This document shows, one piece after another, positions 22,463 through 35,028 of a DNA stretch of 64,000 nt. Below the pieces are notes generated by a model. It saw nothing but the letters and a program-made list of their open reading frames with translations, did not search any database and was not told the origin of the DNA. The first letter of the stretch is position 1. Each line of letters opens with the position of its first letter. The position numbers and the translations under genes are program-made. Location of the stretch: the NCBI RefSeq assembly GCF_964355755.1, contig NC_092676.1:5192288-5256287 (forward strand), given 5' to 3'. This DNA is from Antedon mediterranea. Taxonomy: Eukaryota > Echinodermata > Crinoidea > Comatulida > Antedonidae.

Positions 22463-23248
22463 CTAATGAAGATAACAGTTGTTAATCAGAGTTTTATTCA
22501 AATTCAAATTCAAATAAACATTTATTTCTTTCATTCATATTTGAGTAAAAAACATTATAATTTCTGATATTTTATAAATAAATATTTTTTTTTTTTTTAG
22601 AGATATAATACAGTAAATCATAATGTATAAAAAGATGATTCAGTTATATACAAAATGAAAGAGGCAAAAAAAACCAAGAAAGTATCGATCAATTGGAAAA
22701 AAAAAATCCAATTGAAACTTGTATGTTGGGAAGCCATGTAAGAAGATTATATACTTATATATATAAATGTAAACATATAACTACACAAACACATATAGAT
22801 CAACAGACACACACACACACACACACCAACATTGCGTGAATGTCTCGATCGCTATGTAGTTTTTTGTCATCCGGGTTAGCTGTCACTTTCATGGAACGAA
22901 AGTAATTTGACCAATCACAAGCGGTTTGTTGATTGTTCAAAATATTTATGTTAATAGTGCGCGGTACGTACTTCCGTAACGAGAGCACCAAGCTGCATCG
23001 TGATACGGCAACTACACGTAAAATTAACTAGACTATCTTTCTATCATCCAAGTATATCTCGACTCATAGTAAATGAATACAATTGCACATAATGGTCCGT
23101 TCTGGCTTAGTTATTTAGCCTGCTAAATTGGTTGCCTAGCCACCAAAGTAAGCGAGAATTGGCCCATGAAACCAACATTTCCGGGTACAATAACTAAGTC
23201 TGAACGGCCCCCACAATGGCCTTGAAAAGACCAGCACACAGTTCTTAC
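22463..23248. other. Intron 1 of transporter B
   Basis: AT-rich intron with an AC microsatellite at 22,808-22,826 and a faint MITE-like CCAATCACAAGCGG segment near 22,912. No further gene is seen. Confidence 0.6.
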
Positions 23249-24206
23249 CAATTCCTGCAAATATCGGCTGTGACGCAGAGTAGTAGCCAATCAAAACGGA
23301 GTTCCAGCAAAACGGTTTTGAAAGCACCTTCAAGTACACGACAGGCATGAAGTACATGACGGTAGTAAACACAAGAAAATGACAAAGAAACAGCAAAATA
23401 ATCTTAATTCGTCTCTGAGATTTGGTGGAAGTAAACAATATTCTTACAGAAGAAAAGAACTTGGTAAGACCAAAGCAAATAGATTGTTTTGTTGTGACCG
23501 TTTCTGGTATAATAAATATTATGTATGGAACAACTATCATAAAGAGGCCAGCTGCAAGACAATATGGCGGAATAAATCCTGTAGCATCGACCCAGTATCC
23601 GACCCCAACTTGTGCAAGGCCAGAGCCACACATTACTAACGTCTGTAGTATTATAAATTTCATAGTGCGTTGGCGCTTTTTGGCAGTGTCAGCCACAATG
23701 GCTAAAGACACGGAAAAGAACAACTGGTATCCACCAAAACAGTTCCAGACAAAGTTTCCGATCACCAGATATGTCAAAGGCAAGGACAAATATGCCACAG
23801 TTATAACAGTCAGACATTGGGAAATTATTCCAAAATTTGATATTAATAGAGGTATTTTCCGTCCGATGGTATCACTAATAGTGGCGAATATTGTTGTTGA
23901 AATTAGCATAGGGAACGCGCCACATGCTCCGTATGCTAGGCTCCATGCTGTAACCTCTTGTTGTACTTGGTCCTGTAGTGAACTATCATTGGCATCATCT
24001 GAATCGTTCAAACAATTCGATTTGCTTGTCTCCGATGTCAGGTTGTATTTCTGACGTACTCGATGGTTAACATACTGTATTGTGATAGGCGCAGTTAGCC
24101 CAACACCGATCATTACAAGAAGCATAGCTGGTTCGATAAAGACACGACGTGGTCGATTGGCACCAGGTCTTCTGACAATTGGCGGTTCTTTTTCTGTCGT
24201 ATCCAT
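23249..24206 (-). CDS. SLC46-family transporter B, exon 1 (319 codons)
   Basis: The gene runs 24,206-20,131 on the minus strand in five exons and predicts about 522 aa. MDTTEKEPPIVRRPGA starts at 24,206. An upstream in-frame ATG (24,230) lies beyond a strong acceptor (TTGTTTCTTGCAG), so the downstream start is preferred and a 5'UTR intron is inferred. RVFIEPAMLLVMIGVGL is helix 1. The outer loop has NLT and NDS glycosylation sites and Cys65. SDTIGRK is the MFS motif. KPFCW places Cys300, pairing with Cys65 as in human SLC46A1. The exon ends GGAATTG|GTAAGA in phase 1, as in transporter A. An SLC46-type solute symporter of the plasma or lysosomal membrane is the best call; the substrate is unknown. 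Confidence 0.9.
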
Positions 24207-24239
24207 AATTGAAATTCCTGCAAGAAACAAACTGACAAT

Positions 24240-25327
24240 ACTAATAGTGTTTTAGCGTAAGCGCTAGGCCAGGTCATAGCATGAAATCAGCACCGGGCTG
24301 AGACTCTCCTCGACCATGTCCATATGCTGGTGGTAGGTCTTCTTTATAAAGGACAGAAACAGACTGGATTTCGAATGTGCCTCAAAGAACCCATCTTTCG
24401 GAAGAGTAGGGGTTGGTTATCCTACTGAACCACCTACATCTCCTGTCGTTGAGTACAGACGAAGACGAATGAGCGCCGTTTAGATTGGCAGCTCGAAATG
24501 AATAACCATTTGGGCCGCAAGAAGTCCAGATCTGTACGTCAGCCGAGCCCAGTAGGCTGTAAGACACGGGTTATTCCCACATTTATATATAAAGGAATTA
24601 TAATAATATTCACAATAACGTAACACACTTACTATGCAACATACCGTATGTAATGTGTACGCACGTGCTTAATACGTTAGCTAATTATTCTAAACTTTCA
24701 CAAAAGGTCTTTCTCATTTTGTTACTCCCCATCTCGTTCGAGAAAGTATCATATATTAGTACGTGTACTCACCTTAAATGAATATGTTACTTTATACGCC
24801 GACACCATCTGTTCTAACCAATATAGAGCGGCTAAATGATGGAATGCATCGAACTTTGTCGGCCTACCTGTAAGAAAATATAGCCTCCATGACACTTGAG
24901 TATGCCCACCTATAAAGTAAACATAAAATAACATGCGATGTAACTTAACGATACCTGCACATGTGTTTTATTGCATATAGGCTACAGTAATAAAGATTTG
25001 CGCTCATGTTCATAAATCCCGATCAGGTACGAGAATGTCTCTACACATTCTCAATTTGACTTCCGACGATCAACCCCAACTCCCACCCCCACCTCAATCT
25101 TATTTGAGTAGTAGTTTACAGTAATGCATGATGGGCAAGGAAAAACAATGCTACAAAACGGCCAGATGTTTTATATATAAATCCTAGACCCACATGTTGA
25201 AAACGGATGTTGTGATCGTCGAGCTGTAAGGCGATGCAAACGCATATAAGTGCGATGTATTAAATCGCCAACTGGCTTAGCTTTATTATACTATTGAACT
25301 GGGTCCATCGTATAAATTCATACCATT
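24240..25327. other. Upstream flank of transporter B; no gene supported
   Basis: 24,280-24,560 is a moderately GC-rich block with SINE-like character, but clear polymerase III boxes are lacking. The rest is AT-rich unique sequence. The minus-strand open frames of about 60 codons have no motifs. Confidence 0.3.
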
Positions 25328-25908
25328 CTAAAGCTCTGTCTACACTATCAAACTTTATGTGACAACAAAATGTGATGTGCCCATATATGGACATGATGTC
25401 ATATCACTAGTTACATTTGGACATATATCACTACCACCATCATGGAGTAAAGAATGCTACTGTTATGCGCGATTTGAACGATTTGCGAAATTTGAAATTG
25501 CGCAAAAAAATCCTTGCGCAATTTGAAATTGCGCAAAGAATTCTTGCGCAATTTAAAATTGCGCAAGGATTTTTTTGCGCAATTTCAAATTGCGCAATCA
25601 ACTTGCGCAATTCCAAATTGCGCAAGAAAATCTTTGCGCAATTTTAAATTGCGCTGCACAATTTGTAAATTGCGCAAGATAGTTCTTGCGCAATATGACA
25701 CCTTTGCGCAATTTGAAAACGAACTGTAAATTTTCAAATTGCGCAACAAAATTCTACCAGACAATCGGTATTAATAATTTATTGGAAACTAAATAACTCA
25801 AAATAAAACATAATAAATGCGAAGGTGTGTGTAATAAATACATAACATTTATTATACAATTAAATAATATTATCACTGTAACTTGAAATAAATCAAAATA
25901 AATGTAAA

Positions 25909-27318
25909 AACTAGATTTAATTCGTCACTATGACGAATTATAGGTTATATGCATTGATTTTAATAAAGATAATTGATTTTTAAAAGATATTTTGATTCAT
26001 TGATTTTCTCAGATTCTTTAATTATTTATAATATATGATAGGACCTTGCTAACGCGAATACAATAGCCGGTATCACAATCCGATCAAAGATCCCTCTGCG
26101 TATAATGTCATAAACCACATTTGCTGTTACATAATAATAAAGACATAAGTTATTTTTTATCTAGATTTCATTATAAATCATGTGTATAATATATACACTA
26201 AGAAATAAATTTGAACAAACAATACGGATAATAAAAAAAAAATCTTATTTCGTTTCCCAAGGTGAGACTCGATCTCGGTACCTTGAGTGCCATAGACACG
26301 AGCACACACCACCGAGCCATACACAACTGTCTAAAAATTGTAGAAAAATTCCTCCGTGTATTTACTATGCAGTAACCACTTTGGTGCAGATAGATTATTA
26401 CATACCGCAATGAATTATAATTTTTTACTATGATGACATCTCTAAAAATGTACAAAAATGATGCACAGTCAAACTATATACTTTTAACTTTAATATATGA
26501 ACTTTTGGAGGAAGAAAGTTAATGTTAAGTTTGTTATTTTGGCCTAAGAAAATGTCATAATTTGTTTGATTGTCGAAATGAATTTTTTTAAATTTAATAT
26601 GCAATTAATTATGGCTTAATCAACTTTTGTTCCCTTAGTTTAATAATAAATCATACATAAGATACATACACTTCAAGAAAATGAAATAAAAAATATGTGT
26701 TCCCGAGCATTCTGACGATCTATATTAATTTTAAAATTTAGCATATTTTCACCATTTTGTTAACTTACACGTGCGTAGCCTGTCACTTTTGACGTGCTCG
26801 TATAAGGCAATTACGCGTTGAAAAGTGAATAAAATATGATGATATTATTAAAGAAAGGTTGTACAACCGAAATCGGACAAAAAGAGTGCGCATTAACGTA
26901 TAACGCGCAGTGCGCGTGCAAAAATCTGCGCACTCATGGCAATTTTTAAACGCTTAAAATTGCCTGAAACGTACTCTAATTTCATCGAAAATAAATTTTG
27001 ACAATTTTGAACATTTTAAGCGCGCGTACGCAAGCGTTATATGCGCTACGCACGTAATTGTATTGCCATATGATGAAATATGACCTGAAATTTATGAGTA
27101 CCAAATTTTGTTTAATTGTGATTCATGCTTGTGAAGATATGATTACAAACGTGATTTCGTAAAATCGCGCGTAGACCGCGTAATTTTTGATTACGCATCG
27201 TGAAAATATAACCACATCGATTCCTGGCCATAAGGAATATACTCTGAAAAATTGACTTAGATAGATGAAACTGATATCAAGATAATTCACGGACAAAATA
27301 GTGCTAAGGAAAGAATAA
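25909..27318. repeat. 1.42-kb direct repeat, copy 1
   Basis: Begins CTAGATTTAATTCGTCACTA and ends in an AAATAAATAA tail. Nearly identical to copy 2 with only scattered single-base differences, for example CATTCTGACG versus CATTTTGACG near 26,709 and 28,128. A recent tandem duplication is inferred. Confidence 0.9.
26240..26335 (-). mobile_element. tRNA-derived SINE head, copy 1
   Basis: On the minus strand GGCTCGGTGGTGTG resembles a polymerase III A box and GATCGAGTCTC resembles a B box, about 33 nt apart, which is the tRNA-like spacing. No acceptor-stem pairing was checked, so a true tRNA is unlikely. Confidence 0.45.
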
Positions 27319-27327
27319 ATAAATAAA

Positions 27328-28738
27328 CTAGATTTAATTCGTCACTATGACGAATTATAGGTTATATGCATTGATTTTAATAAAGATAATTGATTTTTAA
27401 AAGATATTTTGATTCATTGATTTTCTCAGATTCTATAATTATTTATAATATATGATAGGACCTTGCTAACGCGAATACAATAGCCGGTATCACAATCCGA
27501 TCAAAGATCCCTCTGCGTATAATGTCATAAACCACATTTGCTGTTACATAATAATAAAGACATAAGTTATTTTTTATCTAGATTTCATTATAAATCATGT
27601 GTATAATATATACACTAAGAAATAAATTTGAACAAACAATACGGATAATAAAAAAAAAAATCTTATTTCGTTTCCCAAGGTGAGACTCGATCTCGGTACC
27701 TTGAGTGCCATAGACACGAGCACACACCACCGAGCCATACACAACTGTCTAAAAATTGTAGAAAAATTCCTCCGTGTATTTACTATGCAGTAACCACTTT
27801 GGTGCAGATAGATTATTAAATACCGCAATGAATTATAATTTTTTACTATGATGACATCTCTAAAAATGTACAAAAATGATGCACTGTCAAACTATATACT
27901 TTTAACTTTAATATATGAACTTTTGGAGGAAGAAAGTTAATGTTAAGTTTGTTATTTTGGCCTAAGAAAATGTCATAATTTGTTTGATTGTCGAAATGAA
28001 TTTTTTTTAATTTAATATGCAATCAATTATGGCTTAATCAACTTTTGTTCCCTTAGTTTAATAATAAATCATACATAAGATACATACACTTCAAGAAAAT
28101 GAAATAAAAAATATGTGTTCCCGAGCATTTTGACGATCTATATTAATTTTAAAATTTAGCATATTTTCACCATTTTGTTAACTTACACGTGCGTAGCCTG
28201 TCACTTTTGACGTGCTCGTATAAGGCAATTACGCGTTGAAAAGTGAATAAAATATGATGATATTATTAAAGAAAGGTTGTACAACCGAAATCGGACAAAA
28301 AGAGTGCGCATTAACGTATAACGCGCAGTGCGCGTGCAAAAATCTGCGCACTCATGGCAATTTTTTAAACGCTTAAAATTGCCTGAAACGTACTCTAATT
28401 TCATCGAAAATAAATTTTGACAATTTTGAACATTTTAAGCGCGCGTACGCAAGCGTTATATGCGCTACGCACGTAATTGTATTGCCATATGATGAAATAT
28501 GACCTGAAATTTATGAGTACCAAATTTTGTTTAATTGTGATTCATGCTTGTGAAGATATGATTACAAACGTGATTTCGTAAAATCGCGCGTAGACCGCGT
28601 AATTTTTGATTACGCATCGTGAAAATATAACCACATCGATTCCTGGCCATAAGGAATATACTCTGAAAAATTGACTTAGATAGATGAAACTGATATCAAG
28701 ATAATTCACGGACAAAATAGTGCTAAGGAAAGAATAAA
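27328..28738. repeat. 1.42-kb direct repeat, copy 2
   Basis: Second copy of 25,909-27,318, followed by a longer AAATAAATAAATAAA tail. It carries the same tRNA-like boxes on the minus strand near 27,660-27,755. Confidence 0.9.
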
Positions 28739-28759
28739 TAAATAAATAAATAAATAAAT

Positions 28760-28865
28760 AAAGATTTTGACAGAATCAAGAGGTTATATGCATATCATGC
28801 ATATAACCTAATAAAGATTTTGACAGAATCAAGAGGTTATATGCATGATAATGCATATAACCTAA
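28760..28865. repeat. Two tandem hairpins
   Basis: AAGATTTTGACAGAATCAAG followed by a near-perfect palindrome (AGGTTATATGCAT...ATGCATATAACCT) occurs twice in a row. The half-word GGTTATATGCATTGATTTTA also begins both 1.42-kb repeats. Confidence 0.8.
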
Positions 28866-29762
28866 TTAAGTTTTTAATATTAGTTTAAGCTAGGCCATGT
28901 AACCTAGTCAGTATCAGTAGTCCAGACCCTAGCTAGGCTAGAGTAGTATAGCCGGCCGCCCGCGCCGCGCCCGCCTGGTGGAACACCACCGCTTCGTTTT
29001 CCTTCGTCGGTTCTTCGACGGTATGCTAACTTATAACAATATTTGCACTACTAAAATAAGGAAATGCGATATTTATCTTTAATTTTGAATCATTCTTAGA
29101 AATTACTATAAAAATATGGGTGTGCATGATTTCACAATCTGTCGAAAAACCTTGCGCAATTTGCAGATTACTTGCGCAATTTAATACGTTGCTTGCGCAA
29201 TTTGAAACACATGTTTCAATTCAAATTGCGCAAGGATTTTTTTTGCGCAATTTCAAATTGCGCAAATCGTTCAAATCGCGCATAACACTACTACCATACT
29301 TGGGCGTGACATCACACTTTTTTTGTCAAACTAGTTTGATTGTGTAGACATATCTTTAGAATAAACTACTGGATTTATTTCCTTGATAAACTCTGATAAT
29401 TTTAAAATTCTGGTCTAGTCAATGATTTTATATAGCCTTCGGCTTATAAGATCTTGCTGGGTCTAGTAGGATCACAGAGTTCGTGTACCACAAGTTGCAA
29501 GATATTAAGATTAAATATTCATTGTCAAGATATAGGCTACAGCTATGCACTTCTAAATACCTTAGCCTATAAATAGCATGTATTTGCAATTCCAGAGAAA
29601 TATTATATATAAATTGACCAACTGCGTAAGTTCTACTAAATTCTACTCCCCCTCCCCCTCCCCCTCAAGTAAGCACAGTCTCAGCCTAGTTAAAACTTAA
29701 AACAACACAGTTTGTACAGTATATACAGTACAATAGGCCTACTAACCTCGGTTTCACTAGAA

Positions 29763-29993
29763 CTAGGTCATGTTATTCATCTGTTTTGGACTCATATCAC
29801 AGTAAGACCAGGCCAGCTCTACGTGTAACATTTTCCAACTTGACGCAGTCAACGGTTCTGTACTAGGCCTAGCTTCAAGGTCTTCTGAATATGATTCGTA
29901 CTTTAACAATGCCTTTTTAATATTAGGATCACCAGACTGGTTTGGAGTGGAGGAAGTAAAATTTTGTCCGAGAATTAAGCAATAATGAGTCAT
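29763..29993 (-). CDS. Hypothetical short ORF (76 aa)
   Basis: Minus-strand frame starting MTHYCLILGQNFTSSTPNQS and ending AWSYCDMSPKQMNNMT. The composition is balanced and not repeat-derived, and part could be an exon, but there is no recognised domain, no membrane helix and no clear neighbouring exon. It may be chance. Confidence 0.2.
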   Translation of the reverse strand: MTHYCLILGQNFTSSTPNQSGDPNIKKALLKYESYSEDLEARPSTEPLTASSWKMLHVELAWSYCDMSPKQMNNMT

Positions 29994-30050
29994 GGTTCAT
30001 TTAATTAGAAACAATCATTCGAAAACGATTGTCGCTCCGCGTTGTTAATT

Positions 30051-30330
30051 ACGGGGCGCCGTCCGACACACTACATAATTATTCTGTCATACAAAACATA
30101 TTATGATGTGTATATATTATAGACAATGTAAAAGACAAACAAAATGGTTTGTAAAAGATAATGGTTTGTAAAAGATAAATCATTGTTTGTCTTTTCAAAC
30201 GATATAGTTTGTTTTTATAGACAAGCTATTTTTACAATCAATGATTTGTCTTTTACAAACCATTTTGTTTGTCTTTTACAAACCATAGGACCATAGTTTT
30301 TCGGACAGAGTGTGTCGGACGGCGCCCCGT
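30051..30330. mobile_element. Short palindromic TIR element
   Basis: Perfect 22-bp inverted ends starting ACGGGGCGCCGTCCGACACA. The inside consists of AAAGACAAAC/GTTTGTCTTT words in both orientations, so almost the whole element can fold. No target duplication is evident. A related right end occurs at 32,820-32,849. Confidence 0.7.
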
Positions 30331-32150
30331 GGTTCATTCTAAATTCTGATTCATGATGAATGCTAAACACGGAAAATAAGGTGAAGATCAGAAGATCATC
30401 TTTGAATAGACCGGGATTTTTTTTTTAGTTTCAATAGGCCAAAAAAGTTATTCACTTTATTCATTGAACAATATTTCGCTTATTAAAAGACAACATATGC
30501 TTAAACATCAATCAGTTAGACAACAAGGATTTAGTGATTTTTTTTTTCTAATCCCCAGGTCAATGTAATGTTGTGTGACATTAAATACGGCGGCAAATAG
30601 ATCTAGGTGATGAGTTAGATATAAAGCGGCAATACAGTGGGTGACAGAGCCAACTCATTGGTCAGAAAATTTAGATGGACCAGAGATTCCGAAATAAAAG
30701 ATTGAATGAATATTAAGAATACAAAAATAATGCTTAAAAAATACTAAACAAACACATTAACAAAACAATAAACAAGAAATATTTCTTACCAAAAACGCCG
30801 CTCGAATTTTTGACTGTTTATGATTGTCTTCATTAAATGATGTTTTTTTTTATGATATTCTATTTAATAATTTAGGAAATAATGATTTATTATAGCAGAA
30901 TGACAATCCAAAAAACCCAAACTGACATGGTTGAAAATGATTCAACAACAATTAAATGAGTTAGGTTAAGAATATCAACTACACCGACATCTAAACTTTG
31001 GCAAAGTGACAGAGCAACTCAAAACAAATAATTAAGGGCGCTATGTAGAGAAAGACGAGCGTCGGAGGGAGGGGGTGGGGGTTCGGATGTTATGTCAAGA
31101 CAACCTAATAGAAGTACATAATGACTAATTTCCAACAGGATTGGAATATTATCACCTATAAAAGAAAGGACAGCTCGTAAGAACTATAAAGAAGATATCT
31201 AATTGAAAAGAATAATATTTACAATTTAAAGCACACAAATCTAGGAATTTTTGCTAACAAAACTCTTATTTTATCTTAAGCATGAAAACAATTCATTAAA
31301 TATATCAAATCAATAATAATATGTTGATTTAATACAGTTGTAGCACAAGAGAAATAATAATAATGTAGGCCTAAGTGCATTGTTATCAATTATGCATATG
31401 CCACAGTGGCTTAGATAATGATCGTAATATATTTCACTAAAAAATTAAACAAGCTTCAACTTAGATTTGATTGGCTGAACTGTTGTGAGTCGTTGATTTT
31501 GATTGGCTGACTTGGCAATGTCGTTCCACTTGCGTATTTTGAACTTCCTGCACAACGACCGTTGCTGCATCAAATCCATTATGATATATGCATAATTCAT
31601 AACAATACTTAGAAATACACATGGTGTGATTATTAGTATTGTTTCAACTATATTTATTATATTGAATTCAACTTGTTTTCCTTTTCTGTTAATATTTGTT
31701 ATTGAAGGTTTGAGTTTTGCCAAGCCAACCAGTTTTGGGCTTTTTTCGGATTTATTTTCTTTTTCACACAGGAACCGTTGTTTTAAAGTAAAAAGTATAA
31801 AATAAGTTTTAAATAACGAAAAACGTTCAGTAAAAAATACAGTTGTTATAATCTGTTTATTGCTCCAATAATTTTCGTATTCCACCTTTGCACAGAAAAA
31901 TCATTATGTCCACTGTACTTTTATTGGCCATAAAACTTTATAAAAAATAACCAAACCCTTTACAAAAAACAATTGACAGCAATTCATAGAAATTATATTA
32001 CATTTAGATTGCCAGATATAATAATTATTCCTAAGTATGTAATATTTTTTTTAACGTAAAAAGATTTATGAAGAGTAAAAGTGGAGGAAAGATGACAGAA
32101 ACCAATTATAGGATTTTGCATTTGTGAGGAGCCTTTTCAGTTAGTTACCA
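30331..32150. repeat. Segmental duplication, copy 1
   Basis: Blocks here recur in order at 32,850-34,800. They include TGATGAATGCTAAACACGGA (30,353) against 32,875, AGCTCGTAAGAACTATAAAG (31,172) against 33,755, CACAAATCTAGGAATTTTTG (31,235) against 34,613, and TAGGATTTTGCATTTGTGA (32,111) against 34,761. Spacing differs because of insertions. Confidence 0.7.
31445..31885 (-). CDS. Hypothetical ORF with one hydrophobic segment (146 aa)
   Basis: Longest frame in this region. Residues ~74-105 (FNIINIVETILIITPCVFLS and following) are hydrophobic and could span a membrane, followed by a basic C-terminus. I recognise no family. Base composition matches the AT-rich surroundings and no splice partner was found, so it may be spurious or a decayed gene. 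Confidence 0.2.
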   Translation of the reverse strand: MEYENYWSNKQIITTVFFTERFSLFKTYFILFTLKQRFLCEKENKSEKSPKLVGLAKLKPSITNINRKGKQVEFNIINIVETILIITPCVFLSIVMNYAYIIMDLMQQRSLCRKFKIRKWNDIAKSANQNQRLTTVQPIKSKLKLV

Positions 32151-32214
32151 ACATATATATTATTGTTATTTGTCATGTTGTGTTGTTGTACAGTACGTTA
32201 CTTGGGTCGTGACA

Positions 32215-32849
32215 TTCACGTTCCCAAAGGAGACGTTTGTCTATAATAAAAAGACAAACTGTGGTTTGTAAATGACAAAACTATGGTCTGTCTTTTTATT
32301 GAAAGACAAACCAAATTGTTTGTTTTTTTTTACAAATCATGGTTTGTCTTTCAATAAAAAGACAAACCATAGTCCGGTTTGTCTTTTCATCGAAAGACGA
32401 ATGCAATTATAAATATATTTTATTTATATATTACGAGCCAGCCCTGTTAGCTAAATTGTGGGTACGAGTTGTAAAAGAAAAATGGCCCATAAAAGACAAA
32501 CCATAGATTTTTTTTTTACCCTTGGCTTTTTATTATAAACAATTGAAAAGACAATTGATAAATGGTTTGTAAACGACAAATCATTCTCTTTTACAAATCA
32601 AAGTTTGTCTTTTTATTAATGACAATTGAAAAGACATCAAATGGTTTGTAATTGTTTGTCTTTTACAAGCCATATAGGTTGTCTTTTACAAACCACAGTT
32701 ACGGTCTTATTATTATAGACGAACAATTGTTTGTCTTTCTTTGAACAAAAAAATGGTTGGTAAAAGACAAACTATAGGCCTATGGTTTGTCTTTTACAAA
32801 CCATTGTTTTTAGGACAGAATAGGTTGTGTGTGTCGGACGGGACCCCGT
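32215..32849. mobile_element. Palindrome-rich element of AAAGACAAACC words
   Basis: Many GGTTTGTCTTTTACAAACC-type words in both orientations. The right end GTGTCGGACGGGACCCCGT matches the element at 30,051-30,330. The left end is not clearly defined. Confidence 0.5.
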
Positions 32850-34800
32850 AGTTCATACTAAATTCTGGTTCATGATGAATGCTAAACATGGAAAATAAGG
32901 TGAAGATCAGAAGATCATCTTTGAAGAATAGACCGTTATTTTTTTAGTTTCAATAGGCCTATAAATTAATCACTTTCACAAAAAAAAAACCACAAAATAT
33001 TTCGCATATAAAAAGACAAAATAGCCTTAAACATCAACCAGTTAGACAACAAGGCTTCAGTGATTTATTTATTTTTTCTAATCCCCGGGCCGCGATTTTT
33101 TTTCGTACATAAGTTGAGGACCCCTCATGAAACGTCACCAATTAAACATGAATAATTCATCAGTTGTTCTATGTGCACCCAAGCGTATAGCAACAAGTGA
33201 TTACAACTGCGATATGATTCTAGGCCTAAGATTAAATTTCTAGATCAATTCACGTGATTGCCTCCGCGCACTCTTCTTCATGTGTCGAGGCTAATCGACA
33301 GCTAGGCAAGACACATTCGGGGACACATTGGACATAGCCCAAATAAAGCTTAGACCCAAGAGAATAAAGAATGTGTATAATTTGTGTACTGTAATTTTGT
33401 AATTCTGCTATTTTATTATTATTATTTAATTAAACAATATGTATACTAAAAGGAACTTTAAAAATGCGCGCATATGAACACATGAGATGGAAAGATTAGA
33501 CCCACGAGAATAAAAAATGTACATACTACATTTTTGTGCAATGTAATTGTTTAATTTTGCTGACTTACTCGGACTGTGTCATACCTAACACACACACGTC
33601 ACACACACAGAGACTACTAGAATAGACATGGGCTAATAGTATTAATAGAAACTATAATTTTAACACGTAATTCTTTAGCAATAAATTCCATTAAAAACAC
33701 CATCAACTAAAGACTGATTATTTCGACAAAATCCACACAAAACGAAAGAAAGGAAAGCTCGTAAGAACTTTAAAGAAAATATGTAGGGCCTAGGCCTAAT
33801 TGAAAAGAATAATCTATTTACGTAAGGGCAAAATTCGCCCTTACTTCTTGAATATTTACTCGATGGTATATAAAGTTGGTTCGTACTTTCGGTACTGATT
33901 TTAACCACCTTTTAACCACCCTGTTTACTAATCAAATTGAGTTAGATAATTAGTTATTGACAATTAAAACGAATTTAGGTTCAAAGATTTGCCCCAAATA
34001 GGGGTGTTTTCCGAATGTATAATATACACTGTCTAATAATAATAATAATAATAATAAGATGTCCATCTTGAAAAATACCCGCACACAATAATACGAGGAT
34101 GTTTCGCATTTTCCTATCTCCTCCTACGATAATTGTTTTCAATAGCTGAAAACCGGTTGAACAGCTTGAGTACAGAATCATAATGTTGAAATGTGTTACT
34201 GTATCAAGTGGTATATTATTTATAGGCCTATAAAACATAAACAAAATATTTCGTTAATGAGTAGATAAAGAATATATTTAAAAATTGTTCTTCTTTGTAC
34301 CCATCCTCTTTCCCATCCCTCAACCCTAATGTTACACACAAAACACACATTGAGTTTGTTGAAATGAGTCCAAATAAAAAATGTGAACTCATTTTGTGAC
34401 AAGTTTCTCTTTCGGAAGTAATTCCCAGGGTGCTAATTTTAGTTGACTACATAAACATCGTGTCTATTTATTGGTTTTTGTAAACGCCAATAACTATTAT
34501 AGTCCTGCGGTATACGTACATTTGAAAAAAAACCTCCTTTTTACGCTGAAATTACTGTGTATTCGAGAACCACCTGTGTGCACGATCATCTAATATTTAC
34601 AATTTAAAGTACACAAATCTAGGAATTTTTGCTAACAAAAGCTCAATTTTATCTTAAGCATGAAAACAATTCATTAAATATATCAAATCAATAATAATAT
34701 GTTGATTTAATACAGTTGTGACACAGGAGAAATAATAATAATGTAGGCCTATTATATTTATAGGATTTTGCATTTGTGAAGGGTAAATGATAAACCATTT
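32850..34800. repeat. Segmental duplication, copy 2, with inserted element
   Basis: Second copy of 30,331-32,150, interrupted by the element at 33,087-33,735 and other unique DNA. Includes an AAT microsatellite at 34,036-34,056. The minus-strand frames of 60-87 codons lack motifs. Confidence 0.65.
33087..33735. mobile_element. Copy of the 6,371-7,753 element family
   Basis: Shares CGCGATTTTTTTTCGTACAT, GACCCCTCATGAAACGTCAC and GCACCCAAGCGTATAGCAAC with the first family member. The second half is the reverse complement of parts of 6,600-7,600. The right inverted end is missing or degraded. Confidence 0.6.
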
Positions 34801-34827
34801 CAGAGGGTATTTTCTTGTTATTTGTGA

Positions 34828-34997
34828 TTTCCCATTAGCAACGCAACGACGTATTGACGCAAAGTATTGCGTATCACAAGTTGGAACCGATGACGCAACA
34901 TTTCACGCAGGCAGGAAAAACACAATAATATAGGAAGGGCATTTGCTTACGTTGCGTAGTTTGCGTTACGTTGTGTCGCTAGTGGGAACCAAGCTTA
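34828..34997. mobile_element. MITE, AAGCTTGGTTCCCACTAG family
   Basis: The right end CTAGTGGGAACCAAGCTTA is intact; the left end is degraded (TTTCCCATTAGCAACGCAAC). The interior resembles the copy at 8,844-9,040 in reverse orientation. Confidence 0.7.
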
Positions 34998-35028
34998 ACG
35001 TGGTACAGTACGTTACTTTGGTGGTAGG

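Larger units (their letters stand above)
25462..29286. mobile_element. Fold-back element of TTGCGCAATTTGAAATTGCG words
   Basis: Perfect ends GTTATGCGCGATTTGAACGA and the inverse at 29,267-29,286. Inside both ends are clusters of TTGCGCAATTT...AAATTGCGCAA words: about 25,490-25,750 on the left and about 29,148-29,270 on the right. It holds the two 1.42-kb direct repeats. Open frames of 60-87 codons over the arms are repeat translations. Confidence 0.75.
25328..29358. mobile_element. MITE (GTCTACACTATCAAAC family) split by nested insertion
   Basis: The left part (25,328-25,435) begins AAGCTCTGTCTACACTATCA; the right part (29,287-29,358) ends with the inverted TTGTGTAGACATATCTTTA. Joined, they would give a copy of normal size (~170 bp). 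The ~3.85 kb between them is a later insertion. Confidence 0.75.

Noticed and set aside
26180-27873. Paired frames of 77-92 codons in both 1.42-kb repeats
   Set aside because: They overlap polymerase III-like boxes on the opposite strand and contain no protein motif; the two copies are identical because the DNA is duplicated.
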